From contig JACQJK010000011.1 of the NCBI GenBank assembly GCA_016205055.1, forward strand, positions 1-6,349: 6,349 bases of DNA, given 5' to 3'. The first letter of the stretch is position 1; every line of letters starts with the position of its first letter. A program made the position numbers and the translations under genes. Below are positions 1-4,472 of the stretch, piece after piece. Under the pieces are notes generated by a model that worked only from the letters and a program-made list of their open reading frames with translations, was not told the DNA's origin and searched no databases. This stretch comes from Candidatus Doudnabacteria bacterium (GTDB taxonomy: Bacteria > Patescibacteriota > Doudnabacteria > UBA920 > 2-01-FULL-50-11).

Positions 1-997
1 AAATAAAATCTCCCTCGCGCAAACCGGCGCGATACGCCGGCCCATCAAACACGAGGGCCGGCGAACCGGGCTGTGACAAAACCAAAGCCCCATACCGAGC
101 AGGCAGCCCAAAAATTCGCGCCAAAGCCGGACCCACGGAAACATACTGCAGACCCCAGCGAGCAGGTGAAAAACCGCCTTGCGATAAAAACGCGCTTAGG
201 GTTGACTCTAGGTACTCTCCGGGAACAACTTCCCCGCCCAAAACCTGCGCCGCCACTTTGCCGTCTCGGTTGACAAGCGCCGCCCCTTCGTAGCTTGAAG
301 ATAAAGCCGGAAAAACCCCGACCCGATCTGACGCTCGGTCCGCCGAAAAATATCGAGGAAAAATAGCGTGGCTGGTCGGTAACCGCTCGACAGCAACGAC
401 CAGAGCCGGCGGTTCGGGCCAGCCCAAACCGGCTGCGGCCGCCACTAGCTTTTCGGTCACCGTCAAGTCGCTGGAATCAACAAATTGGGGCGCCGACAAA
501 GTGTCCGCCTCGATTTTCAAAACCGCCAGATCCGACTTAGGATCCAGACCCAGCACACGCGCGTCGAAACTTCGTCCGTCGCTCAAAACTGCCAACAACT
601 TACCGGGCCCAGCGCCGACAATGTCCTGGCTGGTAAAAATCAAACCGTCGGTGGACACGATTAACCCCGTGCCTTGCCGATGGATAAACGTCCCGGGGGA
701 AGCCTGCTCTTCTGAAGCCGAAGTCGCCACAACTGCAACAGTGGTATTGCGCAACCGGTGATAAACCTCCAAGATGTTAATAGACTCATTAATGACAACC
801 CGCTCGGTCTTATTAATCACCACCGGATAACGAGGGTTTAATAGGCGTAACCCGGGGATTTGGGTTAGGTGTGGGAACACGAAGTTTAAAAAAAGACCGG
901 TGGAGAGTCCCGACAAAAGAAAAATGACAACCAGCAGCACGATCAGTCGGCCGACAGTAATTTTAAGTTCTGTATTAAATAAATTTCGAAAACGCAT
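1..997 (-). CDS. Membrane-anchored HtrA/DegP-like trypsin-fold protein with PDZ domain, catalytically degenerate (3' end outside window)
   Basis: 332 codons are present and open at base 1, so the C-terminus is cut by the window edge. A hydrophobic segment at about residues 17-42 should anchor it with the rest outside the membrane. The trypsin-like domain follows the HtrA order: GTGLIVSTDGLIFTSQDIV (109-127), DPKSDLAVLKI (152-162) and SSYEGAALVN (234-243). In active HtrA proteins the first motif ends in N-H-V-V and the last reads G-N-S-G-G-P-L-V-N. By hand alignment the His is Asp125 and the Ser is Glu237, while Asp156 is kept, so the protease should be inactive. A PDZ domain begins near residue 279, with GALVLSQPGSPA and AGLREGDFI recognisable. 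The ATG at 997 lies 4 bases after the stop of the upstream membrane gene and lacks a clear Shine-Dalgarno, so translation is probably coupled. It may act as a scaffold or substrate binder; that is inference. Confidence 0.85.
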   Translation of the reverse strand, partial: MRFRNLFNTELKITVGRLIVLLVVIFLLSGLSTGLFLNFVFPHLTQIPGLRLLNPRYPVVINKTERVVINESINILEVYHRLRNTTVAVVATSASEEQASPGTFIHRQGTGLIVSTDGLIFTSQDIVGAGPGKLLAVLSDGRSFDARVLGLDPKSDLAVLKIEADTLSAPQFVDSSDLTVTEKLVAAAAGLGWPEPPALVVAVERLPTSHAIFPRYFSADRASDRVGVFPALSSSYEGAALVNRDGKVAAQVLGGEVVPGEYLESTLSAFLSQGGFSPARWGLQYVSVGPALARIFGLPARYGALVLSQPGSPALVFDGPAYRAGLREGDFI

Positions 998-1001
998 TCT
1001 T

Positions 1002-1739
1002 TTAAGTGTTGGGAAACCACTTACTCACAATGAGCAAAAAAGAAACGGTAAGCACTACGAACGAGGAATGAACGACCAATTTTTCTTTGGTTAGTGCTTG
1101 CATGAGATGAAAACGCGTTAAACTCCAAGCAAGATAAAAAAGACAAGAAAAAACTAAAGCCAGGGTAAGAAAATGCAGCGGCCAGAACAGCATCGTCCAA
1201 GCGATCTCCGCAAAAAGCAAAGATAAAACCAAAGAAAAAATTAACCGGCTCGAGGCGGACGTGGGAGTTGCCGAGAAACCTGCCCAAAAGAACACAAAGG
1301 AAGCGATTGCCGACAAAATTATGTTCAACCACCAGCCCGGCGTAAAATAAAAATCAAGCGCCCAAATTCCGAGATAAATTCCGAAAGCCGACAAAAAGAA
1401 AAGATTCTCCAGCAAATTCGTAATTACTTTCGGCCGTGCGTCCAGTAAAATCTTTACAAGCCCGGCGACGCCGAAAACAATCACGGCAAAACGCCAAAAA
1501 GGCGTCGCCAACAAAAACAGAACGCAAGCGGAAGCCAGAATCCAAAGGATCGGAAAAATCAGGAAGGTCGCGTCCGTTACGTTTGACAACTGCTGCCGAT
1601 AAATGAAAAAACTGCCGAAAGCGATCAATGCGCTTAAAATCGAGAGCAGAAATAAAAAAAGCGTCGCCCTTTCCGGATTGCCGATATACACCGCCCCCAA
1701 CGCTAAGCCCGACAATAATGCAAGATATTTTCTGGCCAT
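1002..1739 (-). CDS. Polytopic membrane protein of unknown function
   Basis: This 245-residue protein is almost entirely hydrophobic, with about eight or nine membrane segments near residues 5-20, 26-47, 58-78, 82-98, 110-131, 135-155, 166-186, 188-206 and 224-241. Connecting loops are short, the longest charged one being around residues 98-108. No catalytic or transport motif is recognised. It resembles unassigned membrane proteins common in Patescibacteria, but the exact family (DUF5656 is one possibility) cannot be confirmed by eye. The ATG at 1739 is preceded at a normal distance by GGAG. It is translated first and the HtrA-like gene begins 4 bases after its stop, so the two are probably co-transcribed and may work together in the envelope. 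Another frame of the same strand is open for 130 codons here but has no protein-like pattern. Confidence 0.8.
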   Translation of the reverse strand: MARKYLALLSGLALGAVYIGNPERATLFLFLLSILSALIAFGSFFIYRQQLSNVTDATFLIFPILWILASACVLFLLATPFWRFAVIVFGVAGLVKILLDARPKVITNLLENLFFLSAFGIYLGIWALDFYFTPGWWLNIILSAIASFVFFWAGFSATPTSASSRLIFSLVLSLLFAEIAWTMLFWPLHFLTLALVFSCLFYLAWSLTRFHLMQALTKEKLVVHSSFVVLTVSFLLIVSKWFPNT

Positions 1740-1747
1740 AAGTCAAA

Positions 1748-1751
1748 CTCC
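1748..1751 (-). promoter_or_regulatory. Shine-Dalgarno GGAG for the membrane protein gene
   Basis: On the minus strand GGAG is followed by 8 bases and the ATG at 1739. It supports that start over downstream alternatives. The other minus-strand genes in this block (lgt, the exonuclease and the HtrA-like gene) have no comparable site. Confidence 0.6.
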
Positions 1752-1780
1752 AGTTTACCAGGGCTGAACGCTTGTAGCAA
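1752..1780 (-). promoter_or_regulatory. Weak candidate promoter for the membrane protein/HtrA-like pair
   Basis: TTGCTA (1780-1775) and TAAACT (1757-1752) are separated by 17 bases, each matching the sigma-70 consensus at four of six positions. The predicted start of transcription would be only about six bases before the ATG, inside the GGAG ribosome site, which argues against it. A better -10 alone, TAGAAT at 1812-1807, lacks a matching -35 at normal spacing. Some promoter is expected in this gap, but neither candidate is convincing. Confidence 0.25.
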
Positions 1781-1804
1781 GTATTTCATGAGGCGCCAGA
1801 AAGT

Positions 1805-2075
1805 TTATTCTAAACCGGTTGCCTCAGGCGAGCTTTTGAAGAATTCCGTTTTGATGCCCGTCCCGCCGGGCGTGACCGCGGGGAGAGACATTTTTGCCAT
1901 AAAGTTGATGATCGTGTAGTTCTTGGTAAACCCCGCGCCACGCCTGGACGGGCGCGGCTTTGGGGCACGCAGCTTTCGCGAATTCTTGGCATTCATCCCC
2001 GTCTTTACAGACTGGGCTTTCTGCGTGGTGCGGGGTAAATCCGGTTATACTCGCGACGTGACGAAAGAATGGCAT
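1805..2075 (-). pseudogene. Possible small gene broken or recoded by a frame change; product unknown
   Basis: Two overlapping minus-strand frames share this stretch. One runs 83 codons from an ATG at 2075, the other 63 codons from an ATG at 1996 to a TAA at 1805. Codons in the first half of the 83-codon frame favour G or A in position one (for example the run AAA GAC GGG GAT GAA), while its second half loses that pattern. The other frame shows it strongly only in its second half, which encodes NYTIINFMAKMSLPAV and GGTGIKTEFFKSS. This is what a coding sequence crossing to the other frame near 1930-1960 would look like. The shift needed is +1, meaning one base skipped. The first half encodes three cysteines (C23, C29, C36). 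No homologue is recognised and neither start has a good ribosome site. It may be a decayed gene, a sequencing indel or chance open frames in GC-rich DNA. Confidence 0.3.
1931..1957. repeat. GC-rich perfect hairpin in the intergenic gap
   Basis: Arms CCGCGCC (1933-1939) and GGCGCGG (1951-1957) form a perfect 7-bp stem around an 11-base loop containing CCTGGACG. No T-run follows on either strand, so it is not a standard terminator. Its segment TGGACGGGCGC (1945-1955) differs by one base from 3744-3754 in the other intergenic region. Confidence 0.5.
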
Positions 2076-2117
2076 TTAGGTTAGCAACTATGACGTTTTG
2101 TAAAAACCATTCACCCC

Positions 2118-2175
2118 GTTAGAAGTCAGACGTCCAAGAATGTCTGCTGGGGCGCGATCGTGCCAGACTTCTAAC
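2118..2175. repeat. Perfect 10-bp inverted repeat over the end of lgt with two nested hairpins
   Basis: GTTAGAAGTC (2118-2127) and GACTTCTAAC (2166-2175) are exact reverse complements 38 bases apart. Inside lie AGAC (2128-2131) with GTCT (2142-2145), and GGCGCGATCGTGCC (2151-2164), which is self-complementary if one G-U pair is allowed. The lgt stop codon (2121-2119) is inside one arm. Folded, the element would be a long stem closing two hairpins. No T-run follows directly on the minus strand, so it is not a classical terminator, although its place at the end of lgt would suit a 3'-end stabiliser or a small inserted palindrome. Confidence 0.6.
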
Positions 2176-3006
2176 AAAATGAACAAGTAAAAAAAGTCCC
2201 AACGCGATTACGAGCAAGGAGAGCAGCTGGTTTAGTGGGACACCAAAAATCATTGTGGGGGCCAGGCGCAGACCCTCCAACCAAAAACGGCCTAAAGGAT
2301 ACAAAACCAGATAGCCGGGGAGTAAAAAGAGTCTGGAAAATTTTGCGCGCTTCAACGCAAGCAGCAGAACCGCGAAAACCACAAGATTGTAAAACGACTC
2401 GTAAAGAAACAACGGGTGAAAATACGAAAAACTCCCAAACTCGGGCAAGCGATACTCCGGCGATACAAACATCCCCCACGGCAAGCCAGTCGGCTGGCCA
2501 TATGCCTCGGAATTGAAAAAATTGCCCCACCGGCCAAAGGCCTGTCCCAAAGGCAAAACGCAAGCCAGGAGTCCTGCGACCGAAAAAAAGTTCAGCGTTT
2601 TTATTCTCGCATAAACCCAAACCCCCATTCCCGCTCCGGCTAAGCCCCCGTAGAAACCCAGCCCCCCCTTCCAAAGACTAAAAATCTCGTATAAGTGTCC
2701 TCGGTAAAACTCCCATTCTGACAAAACGTGATGGATTCTTGCTCCGAATAATCCGGCGATGATGCAAACCATCACCAGGTTATCCAAGTCGTTTTCCGAA
2801 AGACCAAAACGCTCCCGCAGGGCTTTGGCCGCAAGCCAGGCGAAAAGCACGCCGAAAAAAAACATCACGCTGTAAAAACGCAAAAACAGAGGGCCAATGA
2901 ATAAACCGGGACCGGGACCCGTGTTTTTCGCGACTCCAAAATAAACCAGCAGTCCGGCGTAAAAAAGACCCGCTATTACAATTAAAAAAATATTGCGCTT
3001 GGCCAT
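2119..3006 (-). CDS. lgt: Prolipoprotein diacylglyceryl transferase
   Basis: Lgt moves diacylglycerol from phosphatidylglycerol to the lipobox cysteine of prolipoproteins in the cytoplasmic membrane, the first step of lipoprotein maturation. The 295-residue length is normal. The family signature is clear: GRWGNFFNSEAYG (158-170), where Arg159, Asn162 and Glu167 match conserved family residues. FHPLFLYES (196-204) and GRFWLEGLR (239-247) are also typical. The segment WKGGLGFYGG has Tyr119 where E. coli Lgt has His103; many non-proteobacterial members vary here. About seven membrane segments are visible. The last 15 or so residues (ARSRPSRHSW onward) are basic, do not look conserved and coincide with an inverted repeat. 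The ATG at 3006 is 5 bases after the stop of the exonuclease-like gene and lacks a Shine-Dalgarno, so expression is probably coupled to that gene. Confidence 0.96.
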   Translation of the reverse strand: MAKRNIFLIVIAGLFYAGLLVYFGVAKNTGPGPGLFIGPLFLRFYSVMFFFGVLFAWLAAKALRERFGLSENDLDNLVMVCIIAGLFGARIHHVLSEWEFYRGHLYEIFSLWKGGLGFYGGLAGAGMGVWVYARIKTLNFFSVAGLLACVLPLGQAFGRWGNFFNSEAYGQPTGLPWGMFVSPEYRLPEFGSFSYFHPLFLYESFYNLVVFAVLLLALKRAKFSRLFLLPGYLVLYPLGRFWLEGLRLAPTMIFGVPLNQLLSLLVIALGLFLLVHFVRSLARSRPSRHSWTSDF

Positions 3007-3011
3007 CGTAA

Positions 3012-3590
3012 TTAAAACAAACTTATTTGCTTTTGCTTGTCAGGGCGCGGAGCGGGCTCGGGAAATAAAATCGGGAACTCTTTTTTTGTAAAAAAATCCT
3101 TATATCCTAGCTTCTTGTTCAACACGGCATAATCGTACAAATCCCTGGTAATCCTAACGTCTGCCACGCAGTAATCGCGCAGCTTGTCCAGCTGCCTGGT
3201 TTTCCAAAAATGCAGCGCTTGCATTCCGGAACCGGTTTTCTTTACGCCCAACGTTGCCTCTGCCAGAGAATCCAAGCTCACCCGGTGACCGATGACCTTT
3301 TCCACTTCCACGAGCATATCCAGTGTCGGCAAAGCGGGAAGAGAAAACTTCAAATACGGCCGCAGTACTTCGTAGTCGAACGAAAGTATATTGTAGCCGA
3401 TGACCAGATCCGCTTCTTGCAGCAATTCACCCAAGCGGTGAATTTGTTTTTCGTCATAAACTAAAAACTTGTCCTCTAGATAAGAATAAGCCGCGGCCAA
3501 GGATACGCGCAACAAGTGGTTGCGATTCCGTCCGCCCACGTCATCGAAACTTTTTTGCGTTTCTAGATCGAAAACAACTTTATTGAGCAT
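3012..3590 (-). CDS. DEDD-family 3'-5' exonuclease-like protein (RNase H-like fold, YprB type) with C-terminal clamp-binding-like motif
   Basis: This 192-residue stand-alone RNase H-like protein has the DEDDy exonuclease motifs in order. ExoI is VFDLET with Asp8 and Glu10, ExoII is IGYNILSFDYEVL (64-76) with Asn67 and Asp72, and ExoIII is YCVAD with Tyr140 and Asp144. These four acidic residues bind the two catalytic metals in the family, so it should cleave single-stranded DNA or RNA ends. It is closest in style to the RNase_H_2/YprB group, but shorter than Bacillus YprB. The last residues, KQKQISLF, end in QISLF, close to the bacterial beta-clamp motif QL(S/D)LF; this suggests tethering to the replication clamp. 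An in-frame TAA shortly upstream fixes the ATG at 3590 as the earliest start. No Shine-Dalgarno is seen; a 43-codon frame ends inside the first codons, so reinitiation is possible. lgt follows after 5 bases. Confidence 0.88.
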   Translation of the reverse strand: MLNKVVFDLETQKSFDDVGGRNRNHLLRVSLAAAYSYLEDKFLVYDEKQIHRLGELLQEADLVIGYNILSFDYEVLRPYLKFSLPALPTLDMLVEVEKVIGHRVSLDSLAEATLGVKKTGSGMQALHFWKTRQLDKLRDYCVADVRITRDLYDYAVLNKKLGYKDFFTKKEFPILFPEPAPRPDKQKQISLF

Positions 3591-3711
3591 ATGCGTTTAA
3601 TCGACGCAAAAACTCATTCAATACGTAATCCAGAGCAATCCTCCGTAGTACCGCGGCGGGCGGGACGAAGGACGAAGGCGTTACCAGATCGAAAACGGTT
3701 TTGTTAAGCAT
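3580..3711 (-). pseudogene. 43-codon remnant duplicating the start of the exonuclease-like gene
   Basis: A minus-strand frame from ATG 3711 to TAA 3582-3580 begins MLNKTVFDLVTPSSF, against MLNKVVFDLETQKSF in the intact gene next door. Eleven of the first 16 residues are identical, and several base differences are silent third-position changes. This indicates descent from a coding copy rather than chance. The second catalytic acid of ExoI (Glu10) is Val here, and after residue 16 the similarity ends. The rest, around TCCTTCGTCC repeats and residues such as RRIALDYVLNEF, matches nothing. AAGGGGA precedes this ATG at about 8 bases, a better ribosome site than the intact gene has. The frame ends 8 bases inside the downstream gene. 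It could be a decayed paralogue, a partial tandem duplication, or a short leader peptide coupled to the exonuclease gene. Confidence 0.6.
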
Positions 3712-3719
3712 GGCATCGT

Positions 3720-3771
3720 CCCCTTTCCCCTCCCCCGCAAGCGTGGACGGGTGCCCGGAGGGCAGGAGAGG
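3720..3771. repeat. Imperfect GC-rich palindromic element A
   Basis: A C-rich arm (3720-3736) faces a G-rich arm GGAGGGCAGGAGAGG (3757-3771) across a loop containing TGGACGGGTGC. The arms pair imperfectly. On the minus strand the C-poor arm holds the AGGGG ribosome site of the 43-codon frame, so the hairpin could mask it. The composition resembles dispersed intergenic palindromes found in many bacterial genomes. Confidence 0.45.
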
Positions 3772-3873
3772 GCCGTCTCAACTTTCTTGATAAAAAAAGC
3801 TAATCTTTTGGTACTGTTCTGATCATTATGTTTCTACCTCTCCTTACCCTCCCCGATCGCGGTGAGGGGAATA
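3757..3873. repeat. Inverted pair of CCTCTCCT elements in the divergent intergenic region
   Basis: GGAGGGCAGGAGAGG (3757-3771) is the reverse complement of CCTCTCCTTACCCTCC (3837-3852) apart from one position where a single base faces two, giving about 14 paired bases across a 65-base spacer. The right-hand element is itself palindromic: CCCTCCCC pairs with GGTGAGGGG (3861-3869), and GGTGA (3861-3865) with TCACC (3875-3879). The two look like inverted copies of one repeat. The spacer (3772-3836) is AT-rich with no open frame. Confidence 0.5.
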
Positions 3874-3909
3874 TTCACCATTATAAAAAATTTTTCCTGC
3901 TTTGACGAA

Positions 3910-3937
3910 TGGACAAAGAAAGAAAAATCGTTATAAT
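3910..3937 (+). promoter_or_regulatory. Sigma-70-type promoter for the 119-residue gene
   Basis: TGGACA (3910-3915) matches TTGACA at five of six positions and TATAAT (3932-3937) is perfect, with a 16-base spacer. Transcription should begin near 3944. This is the best promoter in the window. An overlapping TTGACG at 3902-3907 is too far from the -10. Confidence 0.75.
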
Positions 3938-3943
3938 CCAACT

Positions 3944-3998
3944 GATGCCCAAATTGGTTGTCTGGCAAGCGGGCTCGGGCATCGCCCGCGAGTCCAGA
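3944..3998 (+). promoter_or_regulatory. Structured GC-rich 5' leader with mutually exclusive stems
   Basis: GCGGGC (3969-3974) pairs perfectly with GCCCGC (3984-3989), and TCTGG (3961-3965) with CCAGA (3994-3998) extends the stem beyond a small internal loop. The apical loop carries GGGCATC (3977-3983), the exact reverse complement of GATGCCC (3944-3950) at the predicted transcript start. GGGC (3977-3980) can also pair with GCCC (3984-3987). These pairings compete. A full pseudoknot looks strained because no linker separates GGGCATC from GCCCGC. The element ends about 10 bases before the Shine-Dalgarno. It matches no riboswitch class I know; it could be a regulatory switch or a simple 5' stabiliser. 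Confidence 0.5.
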
Positions 3999-4008
3999 AA
4001 CCTATAAA

Positions 4009-4014
4009 AAGGAG
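4009..4014 (+). promoter_or_regulatory. Strong Shine-Dalgarno AAGGAG for the 119-residue gene
   Basis: AAGGAG lies 6 bases before the ATG at 4021 and fixes that start. It is the strongest ribosome site in the window, in contrast to the poor or absent sites of lgt, the exonuclease and aspS. No complementary CTCCTT occurs in the leader, so the hairpins do not mask it directly. Confidence 0.8.
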
Positions 4015-4020
4015 TGAACG

Positions 4021-4380
4021 ATGAAGTACGAAGAGTTGTTGGAAAAGGCAGGGGTTACAGCAGATAAACAGCCCAATGTTCACCGCATTTGTTTAAGGCC
4101 GTGGCCTGGCCACAACTTTATCCCAGACTCGCGCTGGAACGTGCAGGACGGGAGCCCAGCGCCGATTGTCGTCGTGACCAATTCCAAAGAAGTGGTGCTG
4201 CGGTTGATGGGGCTGCCGCCAGCGGATCAATATGCTGTTGTCGCCACCTTGCTTGCCGAGGTTGACGACAGGGCGGACGAGGAAGGAGCGTTTCTGGACA
4301 TCGTATCAGGTGAACGCACTTTCCTGGCATCGATGACGGAAACCGACAGGACAAGCCACTGTTGTCTGCACATCAGCTAA
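4021..4380 (+). CDS. Hypothetical protein, 119 residues, in a self-contained transcription unit
   Basis: I do not recognise this protein. It is soluble, with no signal peptide or membrane segment. The N-terminus (MKYEELLEKAGV) looks helical. A central part contains RPWPGHNFIPDSRW and a likely beta strand, PIVVVTN (48-54). A helical, acidic stretch follows (about 68-89, then DDRADEEGA), and the C-terminus carries CCLHIS, with Cys-Cys at 114-115. No catalytic motif is obvious. Its codons follow a normal coding pattern, and promoter, strong ribosome site and terminator all agree with this frame, so it is almost certainly expressed. It sits alone, flanked by a structured leader upstream and a terminator downstream; neither neighbour shares its transcript. 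The small size and strong signals would suit an abundant or regulated protein, but no function is assigned. Confidence 0.8.
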   Translation: MKYEELLEKAGVTADKQPNVHRICLRPWPGHNFIPDSRWNVQDGSPAPIVVVTNSKEVVLRLMGLPPADQYAVVATLLAEVDDRADEEGAFLDIVSGERTFLASMTETDRTSHCCLHIS

Positions 4381-4406
4381 CCGCCGCCGCACACTACCCC
4401 TCCGCC

Positions 4407-4436
4407 CCCGCCAGGGCTGCCTGGCGGGATTTTTTT
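4407..4436 (+). terminator. Rho-independent terminator of the 119-residue gene
   Basis: CCCGCCAGG (4407-4415) and CCTGGCGGG (4420-4428) form a perfect 9-bp GC-rich stem with a GCTG loop. An A and seven T residues (4430-4436) follow. It lies 26 bases after the stop of the 119-residue gene. It also lies inside an N-terminal extension of the aspS frame that would begin at ATG 4362, which argues strongly against that start. Confidence 0.92.
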
Positions 4437-4463
4437 GCTAAAAACGCGAATTTTTCGTATGAT
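4435..4463 (+). promoter_or_regulatory. Promoter for aspS, implying a near-leaderless mRNA
   Basis: TTGCTA (4435-4440, four of six matches) and TATGAT (4458-4463, five of six) are 17 bases apart. The expected transcription start is near 4470, only about three bases before the aspS ATG at 4473. The -35 overlaps the last T residues of the preceding terminator. No Shine-Dalgarno lies before the ATG, which agrees with leaderless translation. Confidence 0.6.
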
Positions 4464-4472
4464 AAAAATGCT

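Larger units (their letters stand above)
1740..2118. other. GC-rich gap between lgt and the membrane protein gene
   Basis: This 379-base stretch has no confident gene. It is locally very GC-rich: about 70 percent in 1921-1980 by hand count, higher than the flanking genes. All three minus-strand frames stay open for long runs. I looked for tRNA, tmRNA, RNase P RNA and SRP RNA signatures on both strands and saw none. It contains a possible frameshifted small gene (2075-1805), a perfect 7-bp hairpin (1933-1957), a smaller hairpin with GCCCG and CGGGC arms (1856-1871), and the weak promoter elements before the membrane protein gene. Confidence 0.6.
3712..3909. other. Divergent intergenic region between the minus and plus gene blocks
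   Basis: Between the minus-strand remnant and the plus-strand promoter lie only the palindromic elements and AT-rich DNA. On the minus strand TATAAT (3885-3880) is a perfect -10 hexamer that could drive the exonuclease/lgt genes, but no good -35 lies at normal spacing. No gene or RNA signature is seen. Confidence 0.45.

Noticed and set aside
1021..1746. Overlapping minus-strand frames of 103 and 130 codons inside the membrane protein gene
   Set aside because: They are shadow frames: composition is irregular and they lack plausible starts, while the 245-residue frame has a hydrophobic segment pattern and a ribosome site.
1740..2118. A structured RNA gene (RNase P RNA, tmRNA, SRP RNA or tRNA) in the GC-rich gap
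   Set aside because: None of the conserved core sequences of these RNAs could be found on either strand, and no T-loop-like GTTCRANTCC is present.
2118..2175. Integron attC-like site, because the arms contain GTTAGA and TCTAAC
   Set aside because: In attC sites TCTAAC comes first and GTTAGA last on the same strand; here the order is reversed. No neighbouring site or integrase is seen, and the element lies inside lgt.
2235..2643. Plus-strand frames of 93 and 75 codons opposite lgt
   Set aside because: They are antisense to the conserved Lgt core and have low-complexity, non-protein-like translations.
3944..3998. A classical H-type pseudoknot joining GATGCCC with the loop GGGCATC
   Set aside because: No linker remains between GGGCATC and the 3' arm GCCCGC, so both stems could not form fully at once. 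Competing stems are more likely.
4362..4472. An N-terminal extension of AspRS starting at ATG 4362, giving 489 residues
   Set aside because: It would overlap the end of the 119-residue gene and translate through a strong terminator. It has no ribosome site, and family similarity starts only after ATG 4473.
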